A stretch of 37,992 nt of DNA from assembly GCA_910577955.1 (NCBI GenBank), contig CAJTNC010000028.1, forward strand, positions 1 to 37,992, in the 5' to 3' direction. Positions 8,860 through 16,903 of the stretch are shown here, one piece after another (position 1 is the stretch's first letter; each line of letters opens with the position of its first letter). This DNA is from an uncultured Lachnospiraceae bacterium (GTDB taxonomy: Bacteria > Bacillota > Clostridia > Lachnospirales > Lachnospiraceae). The notes below the pieces were generated by a model, which saw only the letters and a list, made by a program, of their open reading frames with translations, was not told where the DNA came from and made no database searches. The position numbers and the translations under genes are program-made.

Positions 8860-8896
8860 CGCGCTTTAATTTTGCAATGCTTTCTGATTCTTTCGT

Positions 8897-8958
8897 TATC
8901 ATGTCAGGTAAAATCAAATGCTCACTGCGTTCGCGCCTGATTTTCTGCTGACATGATA
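8897..8958. repeat. Large intergenic palindrome
   Basis: The outer arms TATCATGTCAG (8897-8907) and CTGACATGATA (8948-8958) are perfectly complementary. The inner arms AAAATCA (8910-8916) and TGATTTT (8938-8944) continue the stem. The loop reads GAACGCAGTGAGC on the minus strand. It lies between the stop codon of the 133-residue protein gene and the next gene, so it may end or stabilise a transcript, but neither side has a clean U-run. Confidence 0.7.
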
Positions 8959-8962
8959 TATT

Positions 8963-9364
8963 CTACCTGTATTTCTCAAAAAGCTCAACCGGTTTTATTC
9001 TGTTTTTATTTGTATGGCGTCTTTTATACACCTCATAATACAACAAAATCTGCACCATTTCTTCTATCCAGGCCCACTTTTCCGCCGATATCTCCTCTTT
9101 TTTGTCCTGCGATTCCCGTCTTAAAACCGCCACCACGCTCTGACACAGGCGGTGCATCTGCCACCTGCAGGGATACTCGTCATAGAGCATGCTCCCCTCA
9201 TAGTCTATCGCGTCCAAAGCTGTGGCAATCTTTTTCTGGTACTTTTTTGCATCCGCCGGATAGAGCTGCTGCATATACTCTAAATCCCGCATCATAGCCT
9301 CCTCCTGACCGGTTAGGGGGAGCGGATAAATCATATAGAAAGGCAAAATATTTTCTCTTGGCAT
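8963..9364 (-). CDS. Hypothetical protein downstream of the ATP synthase operon
   Basis: The 133-residue protein is predicted cytoplasmic and mostly helical, with no membrane segment. It starts MPRENILPFYMIYPLPL and is rich in Tyr, Met, Lys and Glu. No family motif is recognised. The start ATG at 9362-9364 has GAGGTG seven bases upstream; this ribosome binding site is part of the last arm of the hairpin that appears to terminate the atp operon. Expression may therefore depend on read-through from atpC. Composition matches the neighbours and gives no sign of recent transfer. Confidence 0.65.
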   Translation of the reverse strand: MPRENILPFYMIYPLPLTGQEEAMMRDLEYMQQLYPADAKKYQKKIATALDAIDYEGSMLYDEYPCRWQMHRLCQSVVAVLRRESQDKKEEISAEKWAWIEEMVQILLYYEVYKRRHTNKNRIKPVELFEKYR

Positions 9365-9369
9365 AACAA

Positions 9370-9412
9370 AACACCTCTGCTGCTTTATCTTACCATATGC
9401 AGCAGAGGTGTT
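9370..9412 (-). terminator. Terminator hairpin after the ATP synthase operon
   Basis: The perfect 14-base arms AACACCTCTGCTGC (9370-9383) and GCAGCAGAGGTGTT (9399-9412) enclose a 15-base loop. On the minus strand the stem runs into GTTTTGTT; on the plus strand into TTTTTTGTTC, so it could work in both directions. It lies about 30 bases beyond the atpC stop codon. Confidence 0.85.
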
Positions 9413-9439
9413 TTTTGTTCTATTCTATCCCAAAACCTC

Positions 9440-9844
9440 TTATTTCAAAACTTCTATTCTTGTGAGGGCACGCCTGAGTGCAATCTCCGCCCGTGCGGTA
9501 TCCGTTCCGGCTTCCTCGGCATGCAGGCGTCCTTCCGCCCGCTCTTTCGCCTCTTTCGCCCTGTTTTCATCGATCTCTCCCGGCCACTCGATGATCTCTG
9601 CAAGGATCGTCACCTGATCCTGCAAAACCTCAGCAAAGCCGGCATGAAGCGCCGCTGTTTTCGTCTCTGCTTCTTCCGTGATCGTAAGGACGCCCGGTCT
9701 GATGATCAGCGTCATGGGGATATGCCCCGGCAAAATGCCGACCTCCCCTTCCACCGTATCAAACTCCACCATTTTTACCGGCCCTTCATAGAACATTCTG
9801 TCCGGGGTTATGATCTTAAGCGTAAAATCATTTTTTTCCGCCAT
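9440..9844 (-). CDS. atpC: F-type ATP synthase epsilon subunit
   Basis: The 134-residue protein has the N-terminal beta-barrel domain (FTLKIITPDRMFYEGPVKMVEFDTVEGEVGILPGHIPM) and the C-terminal two-helix domain ending ALTRIEVLK. It sits on the central stalk with gamma and regulates ATP hydrolysis. It is the last gene of the atp operon, 11 bases after atpD, and is followed by a strong terminator. The ribosome binding site GGGGGTGG precedes the ATG. Confidence 0.97.
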   Translation of the reverse strand: MAEKNDFTLKIITPDRMFYEGPVKMVEFDTVEGEVGILPGHIPMTLIIRPGVLTITEEAETKTAALHAGFAEVLQDQVTILAEIIEWPGEIDENRAKEAKERAEGRLHAEEAGTDTARAEIALRRALTRIEVLK

Positions 9845-9855
9845 ACGTCCACCCC

Positions 9856-11244
9856 CTATTTCACACGGGCCAGCACATCATCGATGGTTCCCGCATTCAG
9901 GAAATAACTCTCCGGAATATCGTCGTGTTTGCCTTCCAAAATCTCCTTAAAGCCGCGGATCGTCTCACTGATAGGCACATACTTTCCATCGTATCCGGTA
10001 AACTGTTCCGCCACATAGAAGGGCTGTGATAAAAATCTCTGCACTCTTCTCGCTCTGGAAACGACTAATTTATCCTCCTCGGAAAGTTCATCCATACCGA
10101 GAATTGCAATGATATCCTGCAGTTCTTTGTATCTCTGTAAGATTTCCTGTACGCTTCTCGCCACCTGATAGTGCTCCTCGCCCAAAATTCTCGGATCGAG
10201 GATTCTGGAACTGGACTCAAGGGGATCCACCGCCGGATAAATACCAAGTTCCACGATTGAACGGGAAAGTACCGTCGTCGCATCCAAATGGGCGAAAGTT
10301 GTCGCCGGAGCCGGGTCCGTCAAGTCATCCGCAGGCACATAAACCGCCTGAACCGATGTGATGGAACCATCCTTCGTTGAAGTGATCCTCTCCTGAAGAG
10401 CGCCCATCTCCGTCTGCAGCGTGGGCTGATATCCCACCGCCGAAGGCATACGTCCGAGAAGTGCGGAAACCTCGGAACCGGCCTGAGTAAAACGGAAAAT
10501 ATTATCGATAAACAACAGCACATCCTTACCGCCCTTGTCACGGAAATACTCCGCCATAGTAAGGCCGGTCAGACCTACCCTCATTCTCGCTCCGGGGGGC
10601 TCGTTCATCTGTCCGAACACCATCGTCGTCTTATCGATAACGCCGGATTCTTTCATCTCATAGTAAAGGTCATTACCCTCTCTGGTTCTTTCTCCGACAC
10701 CGGTAAATACGGAATATCCGCCGTGCTCTGTGGCAATATTACGGATCAGCTCCTGAATCAGCACCGTTTTTCCCACGCCGGCGCCCCCGAACAGACCGAT
10801 CTTACCACCCTTCTGATAAGGGCACAGAAGGTCTACCACTTTGATGCCCGTCTCAAGCAGCTCCTGCTGTGTGGACTGCTCCGAAAATTCAGGCGCGGGC
10901 CTATGGATCGGAGTATAATCCACACCTTCCGGCGCGGGCTTGTTGTCGATCGGTTCGCCCAATACATTGAACATACGCCCCAGCGTATTTTCACCCACCG
11001 GCACAGTGATCGGAGCGCCTGTCGCCTCCGCGTCCATGCCTCTTACCAGACCGTCCGTGGGACCCATGGCAATACATCTTACCGTATCATCCCCGAGGTG
11101 CTGCGATACTTCCACTACCAGAACCCCCTCTTTTAAGGGGATCCGGATCGCTTCATTGATTTCGGGAAGTTTCCCTTCTGTAAACTTGATGTCCAGAACG
11201 GCGCCGATAATCTGGGTAATTTTACCTATATTCTTATCTGCCAT
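9856..11244 (-). CDS. atpD: F-type ATP synthase beta subunit
   Basis: The 462-residue catalytic subunit of F1 contains the Walker A motif GGAGVGKT, the GERTREGNDLY segment, ALLGRMPSAVGYQPTL and the C-terminal QRFLSQPFYVAEQFTG. The frame is open upstream of the chosen start, but the product MADKNIGKITQIIG matches the family N-terminus and its ATG (11242-11244) is preceded by GAGGAAG at suitable distance. It forms the alpha3-beta3 hexamer with AtpA. It lies between atpG and atpC in the standard order. Confidence 0.98.
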   Translation of the reverse strand: MADKNIGKITQIIGAVLDIKFTEGKLPEINEAIRIPLKEGVLVVEVSQHLGDDTVRCIAMGPTDGLVRGMDAEATGAPITVPVGENTLGRMFNVLGEPIDNKPAPEGVDYTPIHRPAPEFSEQSTQQELLETGIKVVDLLCPYQKGGKIGLFGGAGVGKTVLIQELIRNIATEHGGYSVFTGVGERTREGNDLYYEMKESGVIDKTTMVFGQMNEPPGARMRVGLTGLTMAEYFRDKGGKDVLLFIDNIFRFTQAGSEVSALLGRMPSAVGYQPTLQTEMGALQERITSTKDGSITSVQAVYVPADDLTDPAPATTFAHLDATTVLSRSIVELGIYPAVDPLESSSRILDPRILGEEHYQVARSVQEILQRYKELQDIIAILGMDELSEEDKLVVSRARRVQRFLSQPFYVAEQFTGYDGKYVPISETIRGFKEILEGKHDDIPESYFLNAGTIDDVLARVK

Positions 11245-11306
11245 CTTTGCTTCCTCATTTCTGCGCTGCTCTTTGCGCAAATTCTATCCTGCCCTGCGGA
11301 AGTTCT

Positions 11307-12191
11307 CTAAGAGATCGCTTCCGCACCGGCAATAATTTCTGTTAGTTCCTGCGTAATGGAACCCTGACGGGCTCTGTTATACTGCAACGTCAGCTTACTG
11401 ATCATTTCCTCGGCATTGCTCGTCGCCGAATCCATCGCCTGCATCCTTGCGCCGTTTTCACTGGCCACCGCTTCCACCAGCGCGCCGTAGATCAAGCTGG
11501 TGATATATTTCGGGATCAGAAGGTCAAGCGCTTCCTCGTCGTTGGGCTCAAAGTTCATCGGAATCGAAAGTTTCTTCTCCTCATTTGTCCCTTCTCCCAT
11601 ACCTTCGGCCGGTTCATCCGCCCCCGCCTCCACAGGCAAAAGCTTCATCAGCTTAGGTATATGAACCACTGTGTTTTTGAAGTAGGTGTAAGCGAGATAG
11701 ATTTCCCCAATCTCACCTGCCGCAAACGCTTCCAAAAGCTTTTTGGAAAGCTGCATGGCATCGGCATAGGCCGGCTCCTCAATGATCTCGGAATTCTCCC
11801 AGACGATATGATAACCGCCTCTGCTCAGGGCATCCCTTCCCTTTTTACCGATACTGTAAATGTCCAGATCCTCTTTCGGCAGATTGCCTCTTGTGATCAG
11901 CTTTACGATGTTGGAATTATATCCCCCTGCAAGCCCTCTGTTGGAAGTGATCACGATCACTGCCTTTTTCGTAGAATTTCCGGGCTGCAGATAACGGTGC
12001 TGCATTCCGCTCGTCTTCTTCAAAACACTGTTTACAGTCTCATACATACAGTCAAAATAGGTCTTTGACTGCTCCGCCCGCTGTTTCGCCCTCTGCAGTT
12101 TCACGGTAGAAACCAGTTTCATGGCTTTGGTGATCTGCTGCGTACTCTGGATACTTCCCTTACGTCTTTTTATGTCCCTCATAGAGGCCAT
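11307..12191 (-). CDS. atpG: F-type ATP synthase gamma subunit
   Basis: The 294-residue central stalk subunit starts MASMRDIKRRKGSIQSTQQITKAMKLV and ends with the conserved helix TLQYNRARQGSITQELTEIIAGAEAI. Both termini match the family, where they form the rotating coiled coil inside the hexamer. A GTG nine bases further upstream is possible, but the ATG at 12189-12191 has GGGGGTG at better spacing. Residues about 195-215 are a Glu-rich acidic insertion (EEKKL and neighbours), a common variable site. It follows atpA closely. Confidence 0.96.
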   Translation of the reverse strand: MASMRDIKRRKGSIQSTQQITKAMKLVSTVKLQRAKQRAEQSKTYFDCMYETVNSVLKKTSGMQHRYLQPGNSTKKAVIVITSNRGLAGGYNSNIVKLITRGNLPKEDLDIYSIGKKGRDALSRGGYHIVWENSEIIEEPAYADAMQLSKKLLEAFAAGEIGEIYLAYTYFKNTVVHIPKLMKLLPVEAGADEPAEGMGEGTNEEKKLSIPMNFEPNDEEALDLLIPKYITSLIYGALVEAVASENGARMQAMDSATSNAEEMISKLTLQYNRARQGSITQELTEIIAGAEAIS

Positions 12192-12208
12192 AACTGTCAC
12201 CCCCGTTT

Positions 12209-13714
12209 CTATGCAAAGGTCTTCTTAAACTCTTCTATTGCAGTTTTTAACTTTGTTTCCGTCTCGTCGGAGATCACTTTCTCCTTCGCGATATTTCCCG
12301 GAATCTCAGGATATTTTGTATCAATAAACTCAAACAGTTCTTTCTCGAATCTGGTGATATCCGCCACCGGAACATCCAACAAATACTTGTTTGTCACCAC
12401 ATAAATGATGATAACCTGATACTGTACCGGCATCGGCTGATACTGGGGCTGTTTGAGCACTTCCTTGATCCTCTCGCCCTGTGCCAACTTCTCCTTTGTA
12501 TCCGCGTCCAACTCGGAACCGAACTGGGAGAATGCCGCCAGCTCTCTGTACTGTGCGAGCTCCACACGGATAGGCGCAGCGATCTTCTTCATCGCCTTGA
12601 TCTGTGCCGCGCCGCCCACACGGGATACGGAAAGACCTGCGTTAACTGCCGGCCGGAAACCGGAGTTAAACATCTCGGTCTCCAGATATATCTGCCCGTC
12701 TGTGATGGAGATCACGTTGGTCGGAATATAAGCCGAAACGTCGCCGGCCTGAGTCTCAATGATCGGAAGAGCCGTCAGGGATCCCCCGCCGTACTCATCA
12801 CTCATGTGAGCCGCCCTCTCAAGCAGTCTGGAGTGCAGATAGAACACGTCTCCGGGATACGCCTCACGCCCGGGGGGACGTCTCAGCAGCAAGGAGAGTG
12901 TACGGTAAGCCGTCGCATGCTTACTCAGATCGTCGTAAATGACAAGTACATCCTCGCCGTTCTCCATCCATTCTTCACCGATGGTACACCCCGCATAGGG
13001 TGCGATATACTGCAAAGGAGCCTGCTCGCTGGCTGTGGACGCCACAACCGTCGTATAAGCCATAGCGCCGTACTCTTCCAATGTCTTCACAATGGAAGCC
13101 ACCGTGGAAGCCTTCTGGCCGATGGCAACGTAAATACATTTTACGCCCTGCCCCTTCTGATTGATGATCGTATCTACTGCAAGCGCCGTCTTACCTGTCT
13201 GACGGTCACCGATGATCAGCTCACGCTGTCCCCGTCCGATGGGTACCATGGAGTCGATAGCCTTGATACCGGTCTGCAGCGGCGTATCAACGGATTTTCT
13301 CGTGATAACACCGGATGCCACTCTCTCGATCTGACGGTATTTATCTGTCCGGATAGGTCCTTTTTCATCAACAGGCTGACCAAGAGCATTCACAACACGT
13401 CCCAGCATACAGTCTCCAACCGGCACTTCCACAACTCTGCCGGTGGTCTTTACGGTATCGCCCTCTTTGATATTCTGAGTGCTGCCAAGTAGCACCGCAC
13501 CCACATTATCTTCCTCCAGATTCATCACCATGCCGTACACTTCGCCGGGGAACTCTAAAAGTTCTCCCTGCATTGCGTTTTCCAAGCCATGAATACGCGC
13601 GATTCCGTCTGCAACCTGTATCACGGTTCCCACTTCGGATACCTCGAGCTGGGCCGCATATCTCTTAATCTGATCCTTGATGACCGAGCTTATCTCTTCT
13701 GGTCTTAAATTCAT
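12209..13714 (-). CDS. atpA: F-type ATP synthase alpha subunit
   Basis: The 501-residue F1 subunit has normal length. It carries the N-terminal VGTVIQVADGIARIHGL barrel, the Walker A motif GDRQTGKT, the LLLRRPPGREAYPGDVFYLHSRLLERAA segment and the C-terminal region with QYQPMPVQYQV. It alternates with beta in the hexamer and provides non-catalytic nucleotide sites. AAAGGTG lies upstream of the ATG. It follows atpH in the operon. Confidence 0.98.
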   Translation of the reverse strand: MNLRPEEISSVIKDQIKRYAAQLEVSEVGTVIQVADGIARIHGLENAMQGELLEFPGEVYGMVMNLEEDNVGAVLLGSTQNIKEGDTVKTTGRVVEVPVGDCMLGRVVNALGQPVDEKGPIRTDKYRQIERVASGVITRKSVDTPLQTGIKAIDSMVPIGRGQRELIIGDRQTGKTALAVDTIINQKGQGVKCIYVAIGQKASTVASIVKTLEEYGAMAYTTVVASTASEQAPLQYIAPYAGCTIGEEWMENGEDVLVIYDDLSKHATAYRTLSLLLRRPPGREAYPGDVFYLHSRLLERAAHMSDEYGGGSLTALPIIETQAGDVSAYIPTNVISITDGQIYLETEMFNSGFRPAVNAGLSVSRVGGAAQIKAMKKIAAPIRVELAQYRELAAFSQFGSELDADTKEKLAQGERIKEVLKQPQYQPMPVQYQVIIIYVVTNKYLLDVPVADITRFEKELFEFIDTKYPEIPGNIAKEKVISDETETKLKTAIEEFKKTFA

Positions 13715-13747
13715 GAATCATACGCACCTTTCTTTATATTTTTGAAG

Positions 13748-14299
13748 CTAATTTTGAAGCTGTATTTTCAAAAGCTGCTGCTCCAAATGAGACAACTTTG
13801 TCCGAATGCTGCTGTCTGCCACTCTGTCGCCGATCCGGAGGACCATGCCGCCGATCAGTGTATCGTCCACCTGATAGTGCATCTCCATCTCCCGGTAAGA
13901 AGTGGTCTCAAGCAGTTTTGCTTCAACCTGTTTTTTCTGCTCCTCCCGCAGAGGCAAAGCAGAACTCACATAGGCTACACCGATGCCCTTTAAGGATTTT
14001 ACCTCGTCAAGGAAATACTGCATGATCTCCCCAAACTGGCCGTAGCGGTCTTTCTCCACGATCAGCCGTATAAACCCTGTCAGTTCATCGGATACTCTTC
14101 CCTTAAAAACATTTTCTACGATCCGGAGTTTTTCTTCCTTGATAATCTTCGGATGCTTCATGATCTCCGAAAATTCAGGATTTTCCTCCAAAGCCTTCAG
14201 CACGGTCTGAATTTCTTCCGACAGCGCATCCACTCTGTTTTCAGAGACAGCCAGCTCGAAAATCGCTTCTCCATAGGTTTTTGAAATTAACTTAGCCAT
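13748..14299 (-). CDS. atpH: F-type ATP synthase delta subunit
   Basis: The 183-residue protein has the typical delta/OSCP layout: an N-terminal helical bundle (ISKTYGEAIFELAVSENRVDALSEEI) and a C-terminal beta domain with the conserved VDDTLIGGMVLRIGDRVADSSIRTKL stretch. It links the peripheral stalk (AtpF) to the top of F1. The start overlaps the end of atpF by 13 bases, indicating coupled translation. Confidence 0.96.
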   Translation of the reverse strand: MAKLISKTYGEAIFELAVSENRVDALSEEIQTVLKALEENPEFSEIMKHPKIIKEEKLRIVENVFKGRVSDELTGFIRLIVEKDRYGQFGEIMQYFLDEVKSLKGIGVAYVSSALPLREEQKKQVEAKLLETTSYREMEMHYQVDDTLIGGMVLRIGDRVADSSIRTKLSHLEQQLLKIQLQN

Positions 14300-14850
14300 G
14301 TGCTTTCACCTATTTCTTTCAAAGTTTCTTCCACGAGACTGTCCTGAATGGTGACATCCACCGCACCTTTTGTGACACTTCCGGCCATCATCGCCGCAAT
14401 GGAGATCATTTCTTTTTTCACATCATCCGCAGCTTTGCGCTTCTCTAACTCTGCTTCGCTCTTTGCCTGCTTTATGATGGCAGCTGCTTCATTCTTCGCT
14501 TCCGCAATAATTCTGTTTTCATTGTCCAGCGCTTTCTTTCTGGCCTGTGACAGAATCTCTTCCGCTTCTTTATCAATATTTTTCAGCTTATCTTCGTACT
14601 CCGCTTTCAATGCGTCCGCGGATTCCATGCTCGCTTTCGCGTCATCCAGTTCCCCTTTGATCTTCTCCTGTCTCTTTTTCAACATATCCCTGACGGGATT
14701 AAACAGAAAATGGGACGCAACCAAAAACAGGGCAATAACCGCGATGATCATCAAAGCGGCATCCTGTAAAAGCTGTCCTGTCAGATCGAACAGGTAAGTG
14801 AACCCTTCGCCGCTTAACAGCAGGGAATTAGCATTCAGTAATGCGTTCAA
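14287..14850 (-). CDS. atpF: F-type ATP synthase b subunit
   Basis: The 187-residue peripheral stalk subunit has one N-terminal membrane helix (about residues 28-50, DAALMIIAVIALFLVASHFLF) followed by a long charged coiled coil rich in Lys, Glu and Ala, and a C-terminal part that binds delta. The start codon is TTG (14848-14850), supported by AAGGAGG nine bases upstream. It overlaps atpH by 13 bases. The 88-base gap to atpE carries an AT-rich self-complementary stretch. Confidence 0.95.
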   Translation of the reverse strand: MNALLNANSLLLSGEGFTYLFDLTGQLLQDAALMIIAVIALFLVASHFLFNPVRDMLKKRQEKIKGELDDAKASMESADALKAEYEDKLKNIDKEAEEILSQARKKALDNENRIIAEAKNEAAAIIKQAKSEAELEKRKAADDVKKEMISIAAMMAGSVTKGAVDVTIQDSLVEETLKEIGESTWLS

Positions 14851-14871
14851 CCCGTAAAACCTCCTTTCTCT

Positions 14872-14915
14872 AAATTTAAATCCTTTAAAGGTTTAAAATT
14901 TTAAAGGTTTTAACA
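14872..14915 (-). repeat. AT-rich repeated and self-complementary stretch between atpE and atpF
   Basis: Two near-copies of a TTTAAAGGTTTWAA unit occur side by side, with CCTTTAAAGG being a perfect palindrome. In the messenger it could form weak hairpins upstream of the atpF ribosome binding site. Intercistronic structures here are often linked to unequal expression of the c subunit; no such role is shown by this sequence alone. Confidence 0.4.
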
Positions 14916-14938
14916 TTTTCTCAAATAATTTCTGAGCC

Positions 14939-15196
14939 TTATTTTACAACAAGAGGTTTTACAAACAGTAACAGCAGTGCAACTACCAGACCGTAAAGAC
15001 CCGTTGTCTCCGCCACTGCCTGTCCTAAAAGCATTGTGGACGTAATGTCGGATTTTGCACCGGGATTTCTTCCCACTGCTGCTGCCGCGTGTCCCGCTGC
15101 GATACCCTGACCGATACCAGGGCCGATACCTGCGATAACCGCAAGGCCTGCACCGATTGCTGAACAGCCTAAAATAAAGTAATTGTTAAATTCCAT
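14939..15196 (-). CDS. atpE: F-type ATP synthase c subunit, Na+-type ligand pattern
   Basis: The 85-residue proteolipid has two membrane helices (about residues 8-30 and 54-80) joined by the polar loop GRNPGAKSD (the family RxP loop). The ion-binding carboxylate is E63. The residues that bind Na+ in the Ilyobacter tartaricus c ring have counterparts here: Q30 (GPGIGQG), V61, E63, T64 (Ser in Ilyobacter), T65 and Y68 within QAVAETTGLYG. This favours Na+ rather than H+ as coupling ion. A strong AAAGGAGG ribosome binding site precedes the ATG, in keeping with the high copy number of c per complex. Confidence 0.96.
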   Translation of the reverse strand: MEFNNYFILGCSAIGAGLAVIAGIGPGIGQGIAAGHAAAAVGRNPGAKSDITSTMLLGQAVAETTGLYGLVVALLLLFVKPLVVK

Positions 15197-15251
15197 CTGT
15201 AGTTCCTCCTTTTATAAATATAATATTATTTTAATAATAACCGATCACTAT

Positions 15252-15971
15252 TTAATCCGTGCTGCAGGCATCCGAGATATATGTCATTGTAAGCATACAG
15301 AATACATACGTCTGGATGCATCCGGAAAAGATATCGAAATACACGTGCAGCGCCCCTGGCCATATCAGTGCAAACTTCCCGAGCAGTCCGTAGATAAGCG
15401 CCATAATAACCACGCCGGACAACACATTGGCAAACAGACGAAGCGACAAAGAAATCGGTACCGCTACATCGCCGATAATATTGATCGGCGCCCAGAACGG
15501 CCACGGATCGCAAAGTCCTTTGAGCACACCTTTCGGCCCTTTATGTTTGAACTTATTGAACGTGATGAGCGTAAAGGTCATCAGCCCGAGAGCCAGCGTC
15601 GTCCCGTAATCCGCCGTAGGGGGTCTTAAACCAAACAGCCCGGAAATGTTCGAAACCAGAATGAAAATAAAGATCGTGCCGATATAGTTGCGGAACGCCG
15701 GCGCGCTTGCGCCCATGGTGTTGTCGATTATACCGTCCAGTTTTTCCACGATCAGCTCGACCACATTCTGAAAGCCGGTCGGCACTTCCGATGCCTTACG
15801 GATCGCCCGGTTTGCTGCAAAGATAAACAGCAAAAGAGCGGCAAAGACGACCGCGATACACACATGGGAAGTTGTGATCCATAATGTCTGCCCGAACAGT
15901 TCATAGGAGAACACGCCGTGTATCATAAAATCGATGTCATCTGCGCCGGATAGTAAAATACCCTGTCCCAT
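15252..15971 (-). CDS. atpB: F-type ATP synthase a subunit
   Basis: The 239-residue integral membrane protein has about five hydrophobic helices. The essential arginine of the ion channel is R178 in SLSLRLFANVLSG, and the last helix contains the usual FDIFSGCIQTYVFCMLTMTYI. It forms the static half of the ion path against the c ring. Start ATG has GGAGGTG upstream. It follows atpI with only a few bases between. Confidence 0.97.
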   Translation of the reverse strand: MGQGILLSGADDIDFMIHGVFSYELFGQTLWITTSHVCIAVVFAALLLFIFAANRAIRKASEVPTGFQNVVELIVEKLDGIIDNTMGASAPAFRNYIGTIFIFILVSNISGLFGLRPPTADYGTTLALGLMTFTLITFNKFKHKGPKGVLKGLCDPWPFWAPINIIGDVAVPISLSLRLFANVLSGVVIMALIYGLLGKFALIWPGALHVYFDIFSGCIQTYVFCMLTMTYISDACSTD

Positions 15972-15975
15972 ACTT

Positions 15976-16392
15976 TCACCTCCTTCTTTTTTCCATTATT
16001 TTATGCATAAAGGGTTGCAAATAAGCCGCTGCTTTTAACCCCATTATCCCCAGAAAACAACAAAGTGGATTTCCCACCTCCGTAACCGCCATCACTAACA
16101 GAACGATCGAGATGAGTCCGTAGCGCATCATACTGCGGCTTACCACATATTTCTGTGCGTCTTTTTCCGAAAAATCCAACGCCTTATCCAGGCTTTTATA
16201 CATGTGCCACGCACAGATTCCCGACGCCAGAACTCCTGACCAAAGCCCCAGACTGCAAGCGGCTTTCTCCGCCACAAACCAGACGCCGGCCGCCTGCCAG
16301 AAAAGCCCCCAGAGAAAAATGCCGGCCAGAAGTTCGGCAAGAGTTTCATTTATTTTTCTCTTCATACTTGTCTCTTTCGCTCTTTTCTTCAT
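15976..16392 (-). CDS. atpI: ATP synthase subunit I (AtpI-like membrane protein)
   Basis: The 138-residue (or slightly shorter) protein has four predicted membrane helices and a basic C-terminus, and lies directly upstream of atpB, where AtpI normally is. AtpI helps assemble the c ring in several bacteria. Two in-frame starts are possible: the ATG at 16390-16392, or the ATG at 16363-16365 giving MKRKINETLAELL, which fits AtpI proteins better. Neither has a strong ribosome binding site. Both overlap the end of the preceding small gene, suggesting coupling. Sequence conservation in this family is low, so the call rests on topology and position. Confidence 0.75.
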   Translation of the reverse strand: MKKRAKETSMKRKINETLAELLAGIFLWGLFWQAAGVWFVAEKAACSLGLWSGVLASGICAWHMYKSLDKALDFSEKDAQKYVVSRSMMRYGLISIVLLVMAVTEVGNPLCCFLGIMGLKAAAYLQPFMHKIMEKRRR

Positions 16393-16594
16393 AGATGGTC
16401 TTCGCCATGCGCCAGATATTCCTGAAGCCGGCCGCTGATCCCATAAAAAACAGCAGTATCATAAAGAACTGCGTACCGAGTTTCCTGTCCAGATAAATAC
16501 CCAAAAACGAGCAAAGAAAAATCGGCGTCAACATGGAAATCCCGAACTGTGTGATCAAGACAAGGCAACGATATACGTTCCTGTGATATTTCAC
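16346..16594 (-). CDS. AtpZ/AtpI family small membrane protein
   Basis: The 82-residue protein has two membrane helices (around residues 10-30 and 38-60) separated by the short LDRKLGT turn, followed by a charged tail, the layout of AtpZ. AtpZ-type proteins at the head of atp operons are reported to act with AtpI, in some cases in Mg2+ or Ca2+ transport. The start is taken as GTG at 16592-16594 because GGAGGG lies seven bases upstream. The frame is open much further back, but the longer N-terminus would run through the promoter. It is the first gene of the atp operon. Confidence 0.75.
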   Translation of the reverse strand: MKYHRNVYRCLVLITQFGISMLTPIFLCSFLGIYLDRKLGTQFFMILLFFMGSAAGFRNIWRMAKTIYEEKSERDKYEEKNK

Positions 16595-16633
16595 TTTCTC
16601 GCCCTCCGTATCATTTCTAGCACATACAATAGA

Positions 16634-16662
16634 ATTATACTCCTTTTGGGTAAATATGTCTA
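16634..16662 (-). promoter_or_regulatory. Promoter of the ATP synthase operon
   Basis: Read on the minus strand: -35 TAGACA (16657-16662), 17-base spacer, -10 TATAAT (16634-16639). It lies about 40 bases upstream of the first gene of the operon and matches the vegetative consensus at 11 of 12 positions. Confidence 0.8.
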
Positions 16663-16773
16663 TTGATAACGCAAAAAAATATGCATCTTCCTTATATTCC
16701 GTTTCTTTTGACAATCTGTCTATTTCTCCCTTTGAAAAGCCGAAAAATTTGTAAAAAATAATCAAAAATTCCG

Positions 16774-16802
16774 TTGACTTTCCTCCATTTGCGTCGTAGT
16801 AT
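16774..16802 (+). promoter_or_regulatory. Candidate promoter of the DUF402 gene
   Basis: -35 TTGACT (16774-16779), 17-base spacer, -10 TAGTAT (16797-16802). It points away from the atp promoter, about 100 bases upstream of the start codon. Confidence 0.6.
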
Positions 16803-16903
16803 TCTATTTAAGAACTTTTTCCGATATTTTCAGACTATTTTGTCCCTGTTAACAGCAGCTGCATCCCCGCCGCATCTGCACGGCCCTGAAGAAGGAGATT
16901 TTC

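Noticed and set aside
12806..13492. 228-codon plus-strand frame opposite atpA
   Set aside because: It is a shadow of a highly conserved gene on the other strand.
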